From the NCBI GenBank assembly GCA_026225945.1, contig JAMJFZ010000289.1, positions 551,001 to 615,000 on the forward strand: DNA of 64,000 bases, written 5' to 3'. Position 1 is the first letter of the stretch. Every line of letters begins with the position of its first letter. Under the pieces are notes generated by a model. That model had not been told where the DNA came from and did no database searches. It saw only the letters and a list, made by a program, of their open reading frames with translations. The translations under genes and the position numbers were made by a program. Positions 12,901-20,962 of the stretch are shown one piece after another. The DNA is from Cricetomys ansorgei (taxonomy: Eukaryota > Chordata > Mammalia > Rodentia > Nesomyidae).

Positions 12901-15900
12901 AGCCATCTCTAGGTTTTAGTGTATCTTTAACATTTAGCTTTTTTTTAAAAAGTAGGGCTAGGAATCAAACCCAAAATTCATGCATGCCAGGCAAGCACTC
13001 TACTACTGAGCTACACATCTTTAACTCAGACACTTTTAGACTTGAGTTACAAGAGTAGCACCCAGAGTGTCCTCCTCCTATCTCTCCCCTCAGCTTCCTC
13101 CTCTCAGTATCTTCTGTGATCACAACAGGAAGAGCTCAGCACAATGATTATTAGCCACAGATGCTTTGCAGACCTCATACGACCTTAAACACAAGGCTCT
13201 TCTTTTCCTGTCCCAGACCCCTGCCCGGGCTCCTTCACAGCACTGGCTGCTTCCCTTTGGCACTTTAAGCCTGTTGCTTCCTCAGGCTCTCCTCATCCTT
13301 CATGATCCTGACACTGCAGAAGAGTGCAAATAGAATGCCCTTTAATCCAGGTGACTGCGGTGTCCTGGGGACGGGAGAAAACGTTTGTCAAGAACGCTAC
13401 CCGACTGATGGCATCCTTCTTGGTGCAGCCCAGCCAAACAATCTGGTGTTAATATGTCACACTACCAACTGATATTTTCTCCAGTTAAGTGTCTGTCTCC
13501 CAAGTGCCTCCACTAGAACAATGCTTTATTTTCTTGAAAATTGGTAAAGAGGTACTTAGGGAGGGAGGGAGGTACTGTGAGACAAGGCAAATACTGACTC
13601 TTCACACAGGAATTTTAGCACTCATCTGTTTCCCCCTGCAAGACCGTTTACTGTACATGCCTAATGGTGATTTTCTTTTCACTGAAAATTCCACTGTGAA
13701 AAGAACCTGTCCGAACCATGGGCTCATTTCTATTAGTACAAACTCCACTCACACTCATTTTATTCCACGGGTTAAAATCTTCTCTTATTTTGTTGCGCAA
13801 ATTATTCTAGTTTTAGCCATAAGGAGCTCCAAGTTGGTTCCTTAACATTCAACAGACTCTGGTCTTTATCCCAGTCTGGTCTTGAACTCACTACACAGCA
13901 CGGATGACCTTGAACTCTTAATCCCTTTATCCCCATCTTTCAAGAGTTGGATTACAGATTACACCATCATGCCCAGCTTGGGAGAGAAATTTAGAAACCA
14001 GTATCTAGCACTGCATGTTATGATTATTAGTTCCTTCTTCGAAGCCTTTCAGTTGAGACAGGCAAAAAACATATAAATGCCTGTTGTTAACCCATGCACG
14101 TATAAACATCTGTATTTTCTGTGTCTTTGTTATATAGTTAAAATCATAAGTTTACCTGGATACTTTCATGAACATGTGGTACATGCATGTGGATGTATGT
14201 GGATACATGTGCTTGACACTGGTTGTCTTTCTTTTCTCTTTTTCTCCCTCTCTCCCTCCCCCCACCGTCTCTCGACAGGCCCTGCTAGCCTAGAAGTTGT
14301 AGACCACGCTGGCCTTGAATTTAAAATATCTATCTGCTTCTACCTCCTCAATGCTAGAATTAAAGGCATGCAACACCACATCTGATTTCACCTTATTATT
14401 TTTTTAAATTATTATTTTATGTATATGGGTGTTTTGCCTACATGTCTGTCTGTATACCGTATGAACAGAATATTTGATGCTCATGGAAGCCAGAAAAGGA
14501 CACCAGACTCCCTGGAAATGGAATTATAGATGGTTGTGAGCCACCAAGTGGGTGCTGGAAATTGAACCCAGGTCCTCTGGAAGAGCAGCAGTGTTCTTAA
14601 CCACTAAGCTGCCTCTCCAACTATTGCTCTCAGAATCCCTATGTCTCTCTTTCCCCTGTACTAGGATTAGATGTGCACCACTGGGTGCTAAGGATTCTCA
14701 CGATGCAAGCATGTTTCTGACTGAGCCATCTCTGAAGCCTTCTATTTGGATACTTACAATCCCCCGAAACCAAAAGACAAGACCCATCAAAGTGTCATCT
14801 CACTACTTCTCTCTGTAATTGAGAAGGATGGCTCTGAGGACTGGTTCCTAAGTACCAGTTCAAATCCAGTAAACATGCCCTCCGCGGTGATAAACACTCA
14901 CTGGTGAGTAGTTCCTCCTTCAGCCTCTTTATTGTTTCTCTGCCAGAGTCTCACTGCTCAAGCTACTTTATAGGTTGTTTTGATTTGTTTGAATTGGATG
15001 GTTTTCTGTACAGCCCAGGCTGTACAGGAACTCACAGTGCAGTCCAGCTGGTCTCGAACTTACAGAGATCTTCCTTCCTCAAAAGCCTAAGTGCTGAGAT
15101 TACAGGCGTGAACTACTATGCCCAGCTATAAAGTTCATAGTTCTTTGGATTAAGCGTTCTGCATTAAAGTGACTGTTCTGATTTCAGGAATTAAAACGTT
15201 CTGTTTTAAAGTAGTTAAAAATTTAAATACTAGAGGTGAGTTATCCAGCTTCTTTTGACAAGGAGTATGGCAAGAGTCAGTCTCTAACAGCTGTCTTCTT
15301 TCCTTCGGAAGTGCCTAAGTGTGCCAAGAAGCTTCCTCATTAGACACAAAAAACAAAGCGGTGGAAACTTCCGTTAAAACTAAGGGATATTAGATCTTTT
15401 TCAATGGGTAGCCTGGGATTCACATATGTAAACCAGGTTGGCCTTGACCTCCTGGAAGTCCTTTTGCCTGTCTCTCAAATACAGGGATTACAAATGTGAG
15501 CCACCATATTGGCTAGATTTTTGTTTTTATTATGTTAAGTTATTGATAGGAGAAAGGAAGTTTTGGGGAAAGACAAGCATAGAGATAGATTCAGGATTCT
15601 GCAAAAAAGTCCAACATTTTACAAGATTACTAAGATTAATTTGTAAAGTTTTAAATATAGTAGCTTCACAGTACATTACAACAACCCCAGCTGAGGAATA
15701 GTGGCTCCTTCGTCCACACACAAACACACACACACACACACACAAATACTCACACACAAACACACACACACACACAAATACTTGATGGGAACAGTAGGGA
15801 TCACGGACAGCAGAACATAGCCAAGGCTGTGTAAAATTGGTGGGCCACAAACTGGAAGTTATAAATTTCTATTATCATAGGGTAAAGCCGCACAAAATGT

Positions 15901-17320
15901 TTGCTGAAACTGATCTGTAATGTGTTACTCAATCTGCAAAATAAACACTTAGAAATTTTTATTACAAGTCCAAATGTTTAAAAAAAAAAAAGATCAGTCA
16001 TCAATCATCACTGAACTCTATATAGCCGAGGCTAGTCTCTAACGTGGAGCAGTGTTCCTGACCTGGCCTCCTGAGTGCTGGGATTACAGCCACCATACCT
16101 AGCCCAGTAGTTCAATCTAAGTGGTGGTGATGTGGAGAACAACACTATATACTTTCCAAACTACAATATTCAAGAGTGTTCGGATACACAGCAGAAGGGC
16201 TAGCAGTGTAGTGCAGTGGTAGACGTCTTTCACACCCAGCACCAAAACAAACTAGCATACAACAACACAAAATCATACCATAAAGTCACTAGGTCAGTGT
16301 TTTCGGGGATGACTTCTGGGTCTTCACCTTCTTCCAGGCATCTTAGTTTATCCAGGCTTAGAAAGAGGAAGGGGTCGGAGAGGGAGAAAAAAACATTTTA
16401 TGATCAGCCATGCATTTTTCAACAGTGGGTCAGAGCTTGTCCTAAATACATCACTGAATAATTAAGAAACCTTATGAAATCCAGCAGGCGGCTCAAATGA
16501 GGCCAGAATTCAAGACAATGGTTTTTGTGCCAATGTGTTATACTGAAAAGGCTGTGCGGTCATTTGAGGACAGCCAGTACTGTCAAGGACCATTACAAGT
16601 TAGTTTTATATTTCCACTCTCAGGTAAGGCACTTTTGGGGAGATTTAAGTAAGAACACATTCACGAGGATCACTAGAGGCCACGGTTAATCGGGGTTTAA
16701 ACACTGCTCTGATTAAGTCTCCACCCTCAGGTACTTCCATTGTCCAAATGTCAACGACAGATAACACGCCGCTGTTACCCCAACAAGCGCCTTACAGGTC
16801 AGGGAATCGAAAAGTCTGTTCATGCAGCTGTCCTGCCCCGTTACTGGATCCGCCCTCAGAAACTGCTCTCGGGCCCTAGGACGCCTTCGGGCCTTCCGGG
16901 AAAGGTTTACGGGATGAAGGTTAACCCGCTGGCCCTCGCCCGGAAGGGTCCCCGGGGAGCCCAGGGACCAGGCTGCACCCTGCCGGACCCACGCGGAGCC
17001 CCGAGGCCGCGCACTCACCCGCACACGACCCTCAGCTCTGCCGCCGCCTCCAGACCGCAGCCGAGATCCCCGGCCACCGCAGCATTCTCCGAGTCGCAGT
17101 CGAACGCCCCTCGGTCCTCCGGCTGCGCGGCTGCCTGCGGCTCGCTCAGCGACAAATCCCGGGCCCCGAGCCGGCCGCGCCACAGCTCCCCAAAGGTGCC
17201 CACGTGGAACGCGCGCGTGTGCAGCTCGGGAAGCTCGTACTCGGGGAAGCTTCCGTGGCTCTCACTAGGGACTGGGTGCTGCGGGCCACCCTCACCGCCA
17301 CCCGGCCGGTCCTCCGCCAT
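1..17320 (-). CDS. Snapc3: Snapc3, snRNA-activating protein complex subunit 3 (seven 5' exons; 3' end outside window)
   Basis: The coding segments join as 17019-17320, 16279-16356, 12618-12702, 6477-6581, 4272-4421, 1787-1869 and 1-149. Each internal junction has a GT donor and an AG acceptor, and the joined frame stays open for 952 bases (317 codons plus one base). Residue blocks recognised from SNAPC3 include [71 protein letters not shown] and [17 protein letters not shown]. From family knowledge, SNAPC3 (SNAP50) is a nuclear subunit of SNAPc, which binds the proximal sequence element and is needed for snRNA transcription by RNA polymerases II and III. The human protein is about 411 residues, so roughly 94 residues, including most of the Cys-rich zinc-binding C terminus, should lie beyond position 1. 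Introns measure 662, 3576, 6036, 2055, 2402 and 1637 bases, from intron 1 to intron 6. Confidence 0.96.
412..462. repeat. short (ACGC/CACA) simple repeat
   Basis: Alternating cacgcacgcacgcacgcaca words occur in intron 6. Confidence 0.8.
553..690 (-). repeat. B1 SINE
   Basis: It reads as antisense B1: gagacagggtctcac, then agtgctgggattaaagg. It lies in Snapc3 intron 6. Confidence 0.9.
912..1076 (+). repeat. B1 SINE with A-rich tail
   Basis: The words caggcagtggtggcacacac, ttccaggacagccag and gaaaccctgtctcc are followed by an A-rich tail. Confidence 0.92.
1459..1597 (+). repeat. diverged B1 SINE
   Basis: It contains catgcctttaatcccagcac and a decayed right half ending in an A/C-rich tail. 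Confidence 0.8.
1645..1755 (+). repeat. diverged B1-related SINE
   Basis: It reads gtggtggtacatgtttttaa and then gaggcagaggcagga. It ends about 30 bases downstream of exon 6 in gene orientation. Confidence 0.65.
1787..1869 (-). CDS. Snapc3: Snapc3 exon 6
   Basis: This 83-base exon lies between acceptor cttttag and donor gtaata. It encodes [20 protein letters not shown] then PECRDLS, plus two bases (ag) of an Arg codon completed by exon 7. The Phe/Tyr-rich [11 protein letters not shown] segment is a hallmark of the family. Confidence 0.96.
2232..2355 (-). repeat. B1 SINE
   Basis: Antisense B1 words are present: ctccc aagtgctggaattaaaggtg with an upstream remnant of gtagaacaggctggc. Confidence 0.82.
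2555..2735 (+). repeat. B3/B2-related SINE, diverged
   Basis: The order of blocks (gcctgaggaacttaag, a hypervariable middle, cttccatacatgggcctgg, a CA-rich end) fits an old B3-type element. Confidence 0.6.
2762..2870 (+). repeat. old B1 (proto-B1-like) SINE
   Basis: It begins gctgggcatagtgatgcata and contains ccagcctgggctgcacagtg and gagaccctgt. Confidence 0.7.
3125..3215 (+). repeat. very old B1-like fragment
   Basis: It contains gaggcagaagaatcacaggttc and aacctgggctac. The left part is badly eroded. Confidence 0.4.
4272..4421 (-). CDS. Snapc3: Snapc3 exon 5
   Basis: This is a phase-0 exon of 150 bases (50 codons) between acceptor ctgtttag and donor gtaagg. It encodes [20 protein letters not shown], then [15 protein letters not shown] and [15 protein letters not shown]. 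It belongs to the central conserved domain. A B3-like SINE is absent close by, and the flanking intron is largely unique sequence. Confidence 0.96.
5435..5960 (+). mobile_element. LTR-like rodent repeat split by a B3 SINE
   Basis: The left part begins ggtggtctgaatgagaaatg. The right part ends with taaattgccttggttgtggtg and agaaactaacatgag. The same terminal words recur at 34148-34500 and, inverted, at 59510-59790. The shared body is interrupted here by an antisense SINE at about 5545-5743. I could not assign a family name with certainty. Confidence 0.6.
5545..5743 (-). repeat. B3/B2 SINE nested in an LTR-like repeat
   Basis: It ends ctgctgagccatctctccag, the complement of the B2/B3 head, and contains ggccagaagagggcgttgga. 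Confidence 0.82.
6477..6581 (-). CDS. Snapc3: Snapc3 exon 4
   Basis: This is a phase-0 exon of 105 bases (35 codons) between acceptor ctttcttcag and donor gtcagt. It encodes [20 protein letters not shown] followed by [15 protein letters not shown]. This matches the start of the conserved SNAPC3 core domain (pfam SNAPc_SNAP50). Confidence 0.96.
7072..7215 (+). repeat. B3 SINE
   Basis: The head is ggactggagagatggctcaa. An internal deletion joins it to gttccagggggtctgatg and a CA-rich 3' part. Confidence 0.85.
7923..8055 (+). repeat. B1 SINE
   Basis: It contains ccttcaatcccagcactcag, ccagcctggtctacacag and tgactcccaggacag. Confidence 0.85.
8088..8260 (+). repeat. B3-related SINE
   Basis: The head is gggctggaagatggcttagc. 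The downstream word aaggagagaaccgagtccag is typical of the B3-related group. Confidence 0.75.
8450..8830 (+). mobile_element. ancient L1-like fragment
   Basis: The words agaattctatatctagcaaa and actatccattaggagtgaag resemble an old mammalian L1/HAL1 segment. No open frame remains. Confidence 0.4.
8976..9337 (+). mobile_element. solo LTR (8982-9331) with 6-bp target duplication
   Basis: The LTR begins TGTTGTGGGAG at 8982 and ends TTTAACA at 9331. It is flanked on both sides by the direct repeat aggttc (8976-8981 and 9332-9337). TG...CA ends and a 6-bp duplication are typical of class II (ERVK-type) elements. A taataaagagc poly(A) word lies near the 3' end. No internal retroviral sequence is present. 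A second copy is at 51394-51827. Confidence 0.88.
9595..9668. repeat. GC-rich minisatellite, unit about 17-19 bases
   Basis: The block ggggctggggcaggc is repeated about four times with an alternating cggggct/ttggggct linker. Confidence 0.85.
9719..9815 (+). repeat. B2 SINE, 5' part
   Basis: The head is ggggatggagagatggctca, followed by ggaggacctgagtttgg. It is truncated after gcagctcacaac. Confidence 0.82.
9870..9906. repeat. (CA)n microsatellite
   Basis: About 18 near-uninterrupted CA units run into a short TA tract. Confidence 0.95.
10044..10270 (+). repeat. B3 SINE, nearly full length
   Basis: The head is ggggctgaaaagatggatca, the middle is cttccatgggcaccaggtat, and the tail is A-rich after aaaataaa. 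Confidence 0.9.
10400..11270 (+). mobile_element. ancient L1 3' end (ORF2 tail and 3'UTR)
   Basis: Recognisable decayed ORF2 blocks occur in order: gataatccacagaatgagag, caaagaagataaaggaccaa and agccactacagaaatacaag. They are followed by a 3'UTR-like end, gaaatggtgattagtaaaca, typical of old mammalian L1M subfamilies. Frames are closed by many stops. Confidence 0.65.
11296..11395 (-). repeat. B1 SINE, diverged
   Basis: It contains tggccttggcctcaaactca and gaatgctgggatttaaaggt. Confidence 0.78.
11440..11548 (-). repeat. B2 SINE
   Basis: It contains ctgggtcctctggaagagtt and ends aggccatctttctagccc, the complement of the B2 head. Confidence 0.82.
11550..11740 (-). repeat. B2/B3-derived SINE, diverged
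   Basis: It contains cttgcgtgtgcatatgcacg and ends tgtgccatcttgccagcccc. It directly abuts the preceding B2. Confidence 0.6.
12222..12330 (+). repeat. B1 SINE followed by C-rich tract
   Basis: It contains ggcacatgcctctaatccca. It runs into a (CCCCCA)n tract at about 12331-12357. Confidence 0.8.
12618..12702 (-). CDS. Snapc3: Snapc3 exon 3
   Basis: This 85-base exon lies between acceptor gtctgtgacag and donor gtaagc. Joined to exon 2 it starts with a Cys codon (tg|t) and reads [20 protein letters not shown] then QETFAYEM, ending on a codon boundary. The CRQETF block is strongly conserved in SNAPC3. The acceptor has a poor pyrimidine tract, but the phase fit on both sides makes the exon secure. 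Confidence 0.95.
12748..12910 (-). repeat. B2/B3 SINE
   Basis: It ends aaccactgagccatctctag and contains gagggcagaagatgtcagtt. It begins about 45 bases upstream of exon 3 in gene orientation, so it lies close to the acceptor. Confidence 0.85.
12955..13030 (-). repeat. ID-type tRNA SINE
   Basis: It contains ggcaagcactctactactga and gctacacatctttaac, the complement of an old ID element. Confidence 0.6.
13031..13855. other. intron 2 stretch without recognised content
   Basis: I see no repeat or exon-like segment here. The open frame at 13489-13845 shows no family resemblance. Confidence 0.5.
13858..13978 (-). repeat. old B1 SINE
   Basis: It contains ccagtctggtcttgaactca and attacaccatcatgcccagc. 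Confidence 0.72.
14270..14388 (-). repeat. B1 SINE
   Basis: It contains tagaccacgctggccttgaa and aatgctagaattaaaggcat. Confidence 0.8.
14405..14620 (-). repeat. B3 SINE
   Basis: It contains atggttgtgagccaccaagt, ggtcctctggaagagcagca and the head complement ctaagctgcctctccaa. Confidence 0.88.
14995..15126 (-). repeat. B1 SINE
   Basis: It contains tgtacagcccaggctgtaca and tgctgagattacaggcgtga. Confidence 0.78.
15400..15513 (-). repeat. old B1 SINE
   Basis: It contains gtaaaccaggttggccttga and gggattacaaatgtgagcca. Confidence 0.75.
15715..15780. repeat. compound (CA)n microsatellite
   Basis: Three CA runs are separated by caaatactca-type interruptions, so the block acaaatact repeats. Confidence 0.92.
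16018..16104 (-). repeat. old B1 SINE
   Basis: It contains tgacctggcctcctgagtgc and tgggattacagccaccatac. Confidence 0.7.
16197..16255 (+). repeat. ID-type tRNA SINE
   Basis: It contains gggctagcagtgtagtgcag and tggtagacgtctttcac, ending with cccagcaccaaa. It lies just downstream of exon 2 in gene orientation. Confidence 0.6.
16279..16356 (-). CDS. Snapc3: Snapc3 exon 2
   Basis: This 78-base exon is bounded by acceptor ctttctaag and donor gtatga. Its first base completes the glycine split with exon 1. It encodes [20 protein letters not shown] and then DLVTL, and leaves two bases (tg) for the next codon. The sequence matches the acidic linker before the conserved core of SNAPC3. The acceptor polypyrimidine tract is moderate (cttcctctttct). 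Confidence 0.95.
17019..17320 (-). CDS. Snapc3: Snapc3 exon 1, coding part
   Basis: The start ATG is the complement of cat at 17318-17320 and is followed by GCG GAG GAC. A purine at -3 (gctgacATGg) gives a good Kozak context. The exon encodes 100 codons plus two bases of a glycine codon. It is acidic and Gly/Pro-rich at the N terminus, then carries the conserved [13 protein letters not shown] segment and ends in [12 protein letters not shown]. The donor is tgtgcgg|gtgagt at 17018-17019. The open frame extends a few codons upstream but has no other ATG, so this start is preferred. The 5'UTR continues towards higher coordinates. Confidence 0.95.
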
Positions 17321-17375
17321 GTCAGCCGCGATCCCTTCCGGCAAAGGCTGGAAAGCAGGCGTCGCGGGGCGTGAC

Positions 17376-17387
17376 GGGATTTGTAGT
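17376..17387 (-). promoter_or_regulatory. ZNF143/Staf-like motif (ACTACAAATCCC)
   Basis: On the minus strand this reads actacaaatccc, one base from the ACTACAATTCCC core bound by ZNF143/THAP11. It lies 56-67 bases upstream of the Snapc3 ATG, in the expected promoter position. Confidence 0.65.
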
Positions 17388-17436
17388 TGCGCGCGGCTCC
17401 CGGGCGGCAGGCGGAGGCGCGAACCTGGTCTCAGAA

Positions 17437-17455
17437 ACTACATTTCCCGGCAGGC
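17437..17455 (+). promoter_or_regulatory. ZNF143/Staf-like motif (actacatttcccggcaggc)
   Basis: This closely matches the extended ZNF143 site ACTACAATTCCCAGCATGC, including the downstream GC-rich part. It sits about 120 bases upstream of the Snapc3 ATG and points away from the gene, opposite to the nearer motif. Confidence 0.65.
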
Positions 17456-17580
17456 CGCGGCTACCGCCTGGGTGCGGCTCCTTCGCTGGGGACAGGGTTG
17501 GGTGCATTGTTCTCTTGACTTGTCCGAGGGCGGCGCCGCTGTGTGTGTGCCTGGCTAGGCTGATACTAGGTCCCACAGTT

Positions 17581-18255
17581 ACCTGAAGACTAAGACTATC
17601 ACCAGGAGCCTTCTCCACCCAGATTCCTCAGCTTTGGTTCGTGGGCGGCGGGACTTTTTGTTCACTGGTGTTGCTAGTTGCATTGCTGCCCGCCTGTCCT
17701 AGAGCGAGAGTCCTGGAGGACCAGGGGCATTAGGACCAGTTCGTTCAGAACCTGCCGAAAGGCATTTGTATGCCTGCCTTGCTGTATGCAAGCACAATAG
17801 TGTTTATGGAACCACTGCTATGCATCACACAGGGTTCTGTCTTAGGCATGATACATATTTTAAAAAGTCACCACTTTTCTGGGGAGGGAGAGCCGTAAGT
17901 GGCTGTTAAAGGAGTAAACCGGTAAACTAGGAAGTGGAGTAGCTTGAAACCCAGTGGGCCTACATGTTCATGAAGCTTTTGCCATCTCTCAGCTGTTCCA
18001 AAGATCTTAACAGGGCCAGGGCATGCGGAAAAAGCCCTGGTTTGTATGGTTGTCATGTGACACATACTATGATTCATCCATTTGAGTTATTCCTTCTGTG
18101 GCTTTTGGTATATTCACAGTTGAACAGCCTTTAGTTAGAGAACATTCCACAACTCCTGAAAAGGAAGTCTGTTGATTTTAGCTATGACTCCCGATCCTTG
18201 CAATTTCAGCCAACAACTTATTGACCTTGTGTCTGTAAAGGTTTCCTATATGGGC
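17581..18255. other. 5' flank of Snapc3 without recognised elements
   Basis: CpG density falls sharply here. I find no exon, known repeat or divergent first exon, although a non-coding divergent transcript cannot be excluded from sequence alone. Confidence 0.5.
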
Positions 18256-18261
18256 TTTTGG

Positions 18262-18368
18262 AAATCGAATCTCACTATGTAGACCAGGCTAGCCTTGAAC
18301 TCATAGTGATCAGTCTGCCTCTGCCTTCTGAGTCCTGGGATTAAGGGTGTGTTCCACCACACCCAGCT
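18262..18368 (-). repeat. B1 SINE
   Basis: It contains ctatgtagaccaggctagcc and tgttccaccacacccagct. Confidence 0.85.
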
Positions 18369-18369
18369 A

Positions 18370-19255
18370 TCCTCTGCATTTAATATAAATATAAGTATAT
18401 ATGATACTTTGTAGCTGGTTTCTGTAATATTGCACAATATTTCCACTTTGCAGCAATTTTGGTACTTTATTCTTTTTTATTTTTTTTGGTTCAATTATAT
18501 TGCAGTGCATGGACATTACACATTTTGTTTATTGAAACTGTCATTGGATGGACTGGGATGTAACTCAGCTGATAGAATATAGATGGAATTGTATCTTGAG
18601 TGTTCACTAAAAACAAAAAGACAGTCTCTGAAATGTAAAGCCTGAACCACCTAGGCAGAGGGACTAGCCTCTTGATGAACTGAATCCCTATGAATGATCT
18701 CTCTGGAGTTTTATTAATTGAAAGTTCCGCCCTACTGACACAAAGGCCTTATTTGATTAACAATCAGGACCTCCACAGTACAACAACCCCCTACCTTTAG
18801 CCTCAATTTGCCACCATTTAAGGCAAGGCCCCCAACAAGGTATTCCTCATCTGTGTCTGTCCAGTGCTTAAGCTGAAGACGAAGACCATAAAAAGGTTCC
18901 TCTATTTGCAATAAAACAATCAAATGTCTTTAACATTAAGATCTCAGTAGGCAAGGTAAATTCAAACATCAATTGCTCCACCCAATGGTTTTGAACGGGC
19001 GTCAGAAAAGCAGATCATTAATCGAGTACCCAAATACAAAGAACAAACAGCTTTCTGGACAGCAGAGACCTCAGCCTTTTCACATTCAGGAAGCTAGATT
19101 TTACAGCATAGAAGTTACCCGTTCTGTCAGCAGCTCAGGCTGCCAACACAGTAATTGTCTTTAAAGTTACAGGAGCATACAGCAAACAATTAATCATTCA
19201 GTGCATAAATAGTGCATACAACTTTACAATATCTGGAGATAGGTTCAAATATTCC
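18370..19255. other. AT-rich intergenic stretch, no gene seen
   Basis: A possible ID remnant (actgggatgtaactcagctg at about 18552) is the only recognisable piece. Confidence 0.45.
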
Positions 19256-19329
19256 ACTACAATAGAATACTTGGCTCACATGCATGAAGCCCCGGGATCA
19301 ATCTCAGCGCCACATAAACCCAGAGTGAT

Positions 19330-19447
19330 GGCAGAAGCCTGTAATCCCAGCACTTGCAAGGTGGAGGCAGGAGGAACAGAAGCTCAAGGTCATCCACACC
19401 TAATAGAGAGTTTGGAACAAGCCTGGAATACTTGAAACCTGGTCTCC
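19330..19447 (+). repeat. B1-like/B4-like SINE fragment
   Basis: It contains agaagcctgtaatcccagca and ggtggaggcaggagga. An ID-like piece lies just before it at about 19260-19320, which is the arrangement found in B4 elements. Confidence 0.55.
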
Positions 19448-19456
19448 AGAGCAACA

Positions 19457-19672
19457 AGGGGCACTGAAGAGATGGCCCGAGGCTTAAGAGCTAGAGGACC
19501 CTGTTTCAGTTCCCAGCACCCACATGGCAGGTTTCAACTGTGTAACTCAAGTTCTAGAGCATCTGATGTCATCTTCTGGCCTCCTTGGATGCCGGGCATA
19601 CAAGTGGTGCACAGATAATGCATACAGGCAAAGTATCCAGACACATTTAAAAAAAGAAAAAAATAAAAGAAA
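19457..19672 (+). repeat. B3 SINE
   Basis: The head is ggggcactgaagagatggcc, then agttcccagcacccacatgg and an A-rich tail. Confidence 0.88.
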
Positions 19673-19731
19673 TGGCAAGCCAGAGTAAAACAGCAATACA
19701 TGTATGAAACAAGTTCAATTAAAATAAAAAA

Positions 19732-19945
19732 AGGGGATGGAGAGACGGCTCAGCAGTTAAGAACACTTGCTGCTCTTCCAGAGGACCCTGGTTCAGTTTC
19801 CAGCATTCACATACAGCTCACAGCCCTCCATAATTTCAGTTCCAGGGGGTTCTGATGCTAATGCCCTCCTTTGGCCTTTGAAGGCACCAGACAACACATC
19901 TGGTACACAGATAGGCAAAATACTCGTACACATAGATCTCACAAC
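19732..19945 (+). repeat. B3 SINE
   Basis: It contains ggggatggagagacggctca, tgctcttccagaggaccctg and agttccagggggttctgatg. Confidence 0.9.
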
Positions 19946-20239
19946 AATAACGAAAAGAAGAAAGTAGTGTCCTTGGAAGTTTCTTTCTATATATTTCTTA
20001 GTTATGATAATGATGATATTCATATACAAGATTTTGGACAAACACACTTTTATTTCTCCTGAATCTATAACTAAGAGTGTAATTATAACTACGATGTAGG
20101 ATTACCATGTGGAGGGCCCTATTTTCTTCTAGTATTGAACCAATTGCAGTTTCAGTATTATCAGGGAAATTGGAACCCCTTCTTAGGTTCATAATCTCAT
20201 TAATACAAGAATTGTTTGTTTGTTTGTTTTTTTAAATCA

Positions 20240-20355
20240 GTCAAGCTTGGTAACACATGCCTTTAATCCCCACACTTCAGAGGCAGAGGCAAGTGGATTT
20301 CTATGAGTTCTGGGCTAGCCTGGTCTACATAGTTGGACCCTGTCTGACATACATT
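20240..20355 (+). repeat. B1 SINE
   Basis: It contains aacacatgcctttaatcccc and ctagcctggtctacatagtt. Confidence 0.85.
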
Positions 20356-20600
20356 AAATAATTAAATAAACATTAAACCGGACCCAGAAAAAAGCTTGGG
20401 GACAATTTTTCTTTTTAGAGTTTAAGAAAGAAAACAACAGTAATAGGGCAGGCAAGCTGTAGGTCTCAGCAGCTTCTAAAAAAGGAAAGACGGAAAAGAA
20501 GGCGAGAAAAGAAAGTCCTGGCATGCGAGTTAGACATGGAGGTTAGACAAGGAGCTGTATGGCAGAGGCTGGGGAGGTGGACTGCTTCAGGAGAAAAAGA

Positions 20601-20870
20601 TGTTGGGTCCTCAAAATGCCTTACGTAGACACTGAGAGAAATGTATGGCCACACAAAGCACATTCCGGCATGCCAGGGTCAGGCAGTTAAAAAAACGTGG
20701 CGACCCACAAATGCAGCCACATGGGCCTTTTAAACCAAACAGGCAGTGGCTAGGAGGTCTCTCTGATTGGTCAGGACCTGAACACTGGATTGGCTCCTTA
20801 TATATCTTTCTGGGAAAGCAAGATTTTCACTGGGAAGCAGAGAGTAGAAGTCAGGGCTTCCCACCACTAG
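20601..20870 (-). mobile_element. LTR-like element, copy 1 of a dispersed pair
   Basis: On the minus strand it has a CCAAT-type gaccaatcag, a tttaaaagg TATA-like word, and an end at cccaaca (complement of tgttggg at 20601). Blocks gtagacactgagag, tggtcaggacctga and ggattggctccttat recur in the same order at 47500-47770. The upstream edge and target duplication were not found. Confidence 0.55.
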
Positions 20871-20942
20871 GGGGCACTGGTCCTCACAAATAAAAATGCT
20901 TAGAGCATCATGGGGGGGATACGGCCAGGCTTTGGCAAGTAT

Positions 20943-20962
20943 CTGAAAAAAAAAAAAAAAAA
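20943..20962. repeat. poly(A) tract
   Basis: About 18 A residues follow gtatctg. It may be a retroelement tail whose body I could not identify. Confidence 0.8.

Larger units (their letters stand above)
16780..17580. promoter_or_regulatory. Snapc3: CpG island promoter of Snapc3
   Basis: This stretch is visibly GC- and CpG-rich, while sequence on both sides is not. It covers exon 1, the 5'UTR and the start of intron 1. There is no TATA box at a useful distance. Visible motifs are two ZNF143-like sites, ETS-like CCGGAAG words (complement of cttccgg at about 17335-17341; also ccggaag at about 16939-16945) and GC boxes (gggcgg near 17402 and 17643). This is the usual layout of a housekeeping promoter. 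Confidence 0.85.

Noticed and set aside
16713..17183. 156-residue minus-strand open frame overlapping exon 1
   Set aside because: It is in a different frame from the SNAPC3 reading frame and runs through the intron 1 donor.
17321..17344. In-frame extension of Snapc3 upstream of the ATG
   Set aside because: The extension starts with TTG. The ATG at 17320 has a good context and begins the recognisable SNAPC3 N terminus.
16740..17558. 272-residue plus-strand open frame across the Snapc3 first exon
   Set aside because: It is antisense to exon 1 and the CpG island. GC-rich sequence lacks stops by chance, and the product has no family features.
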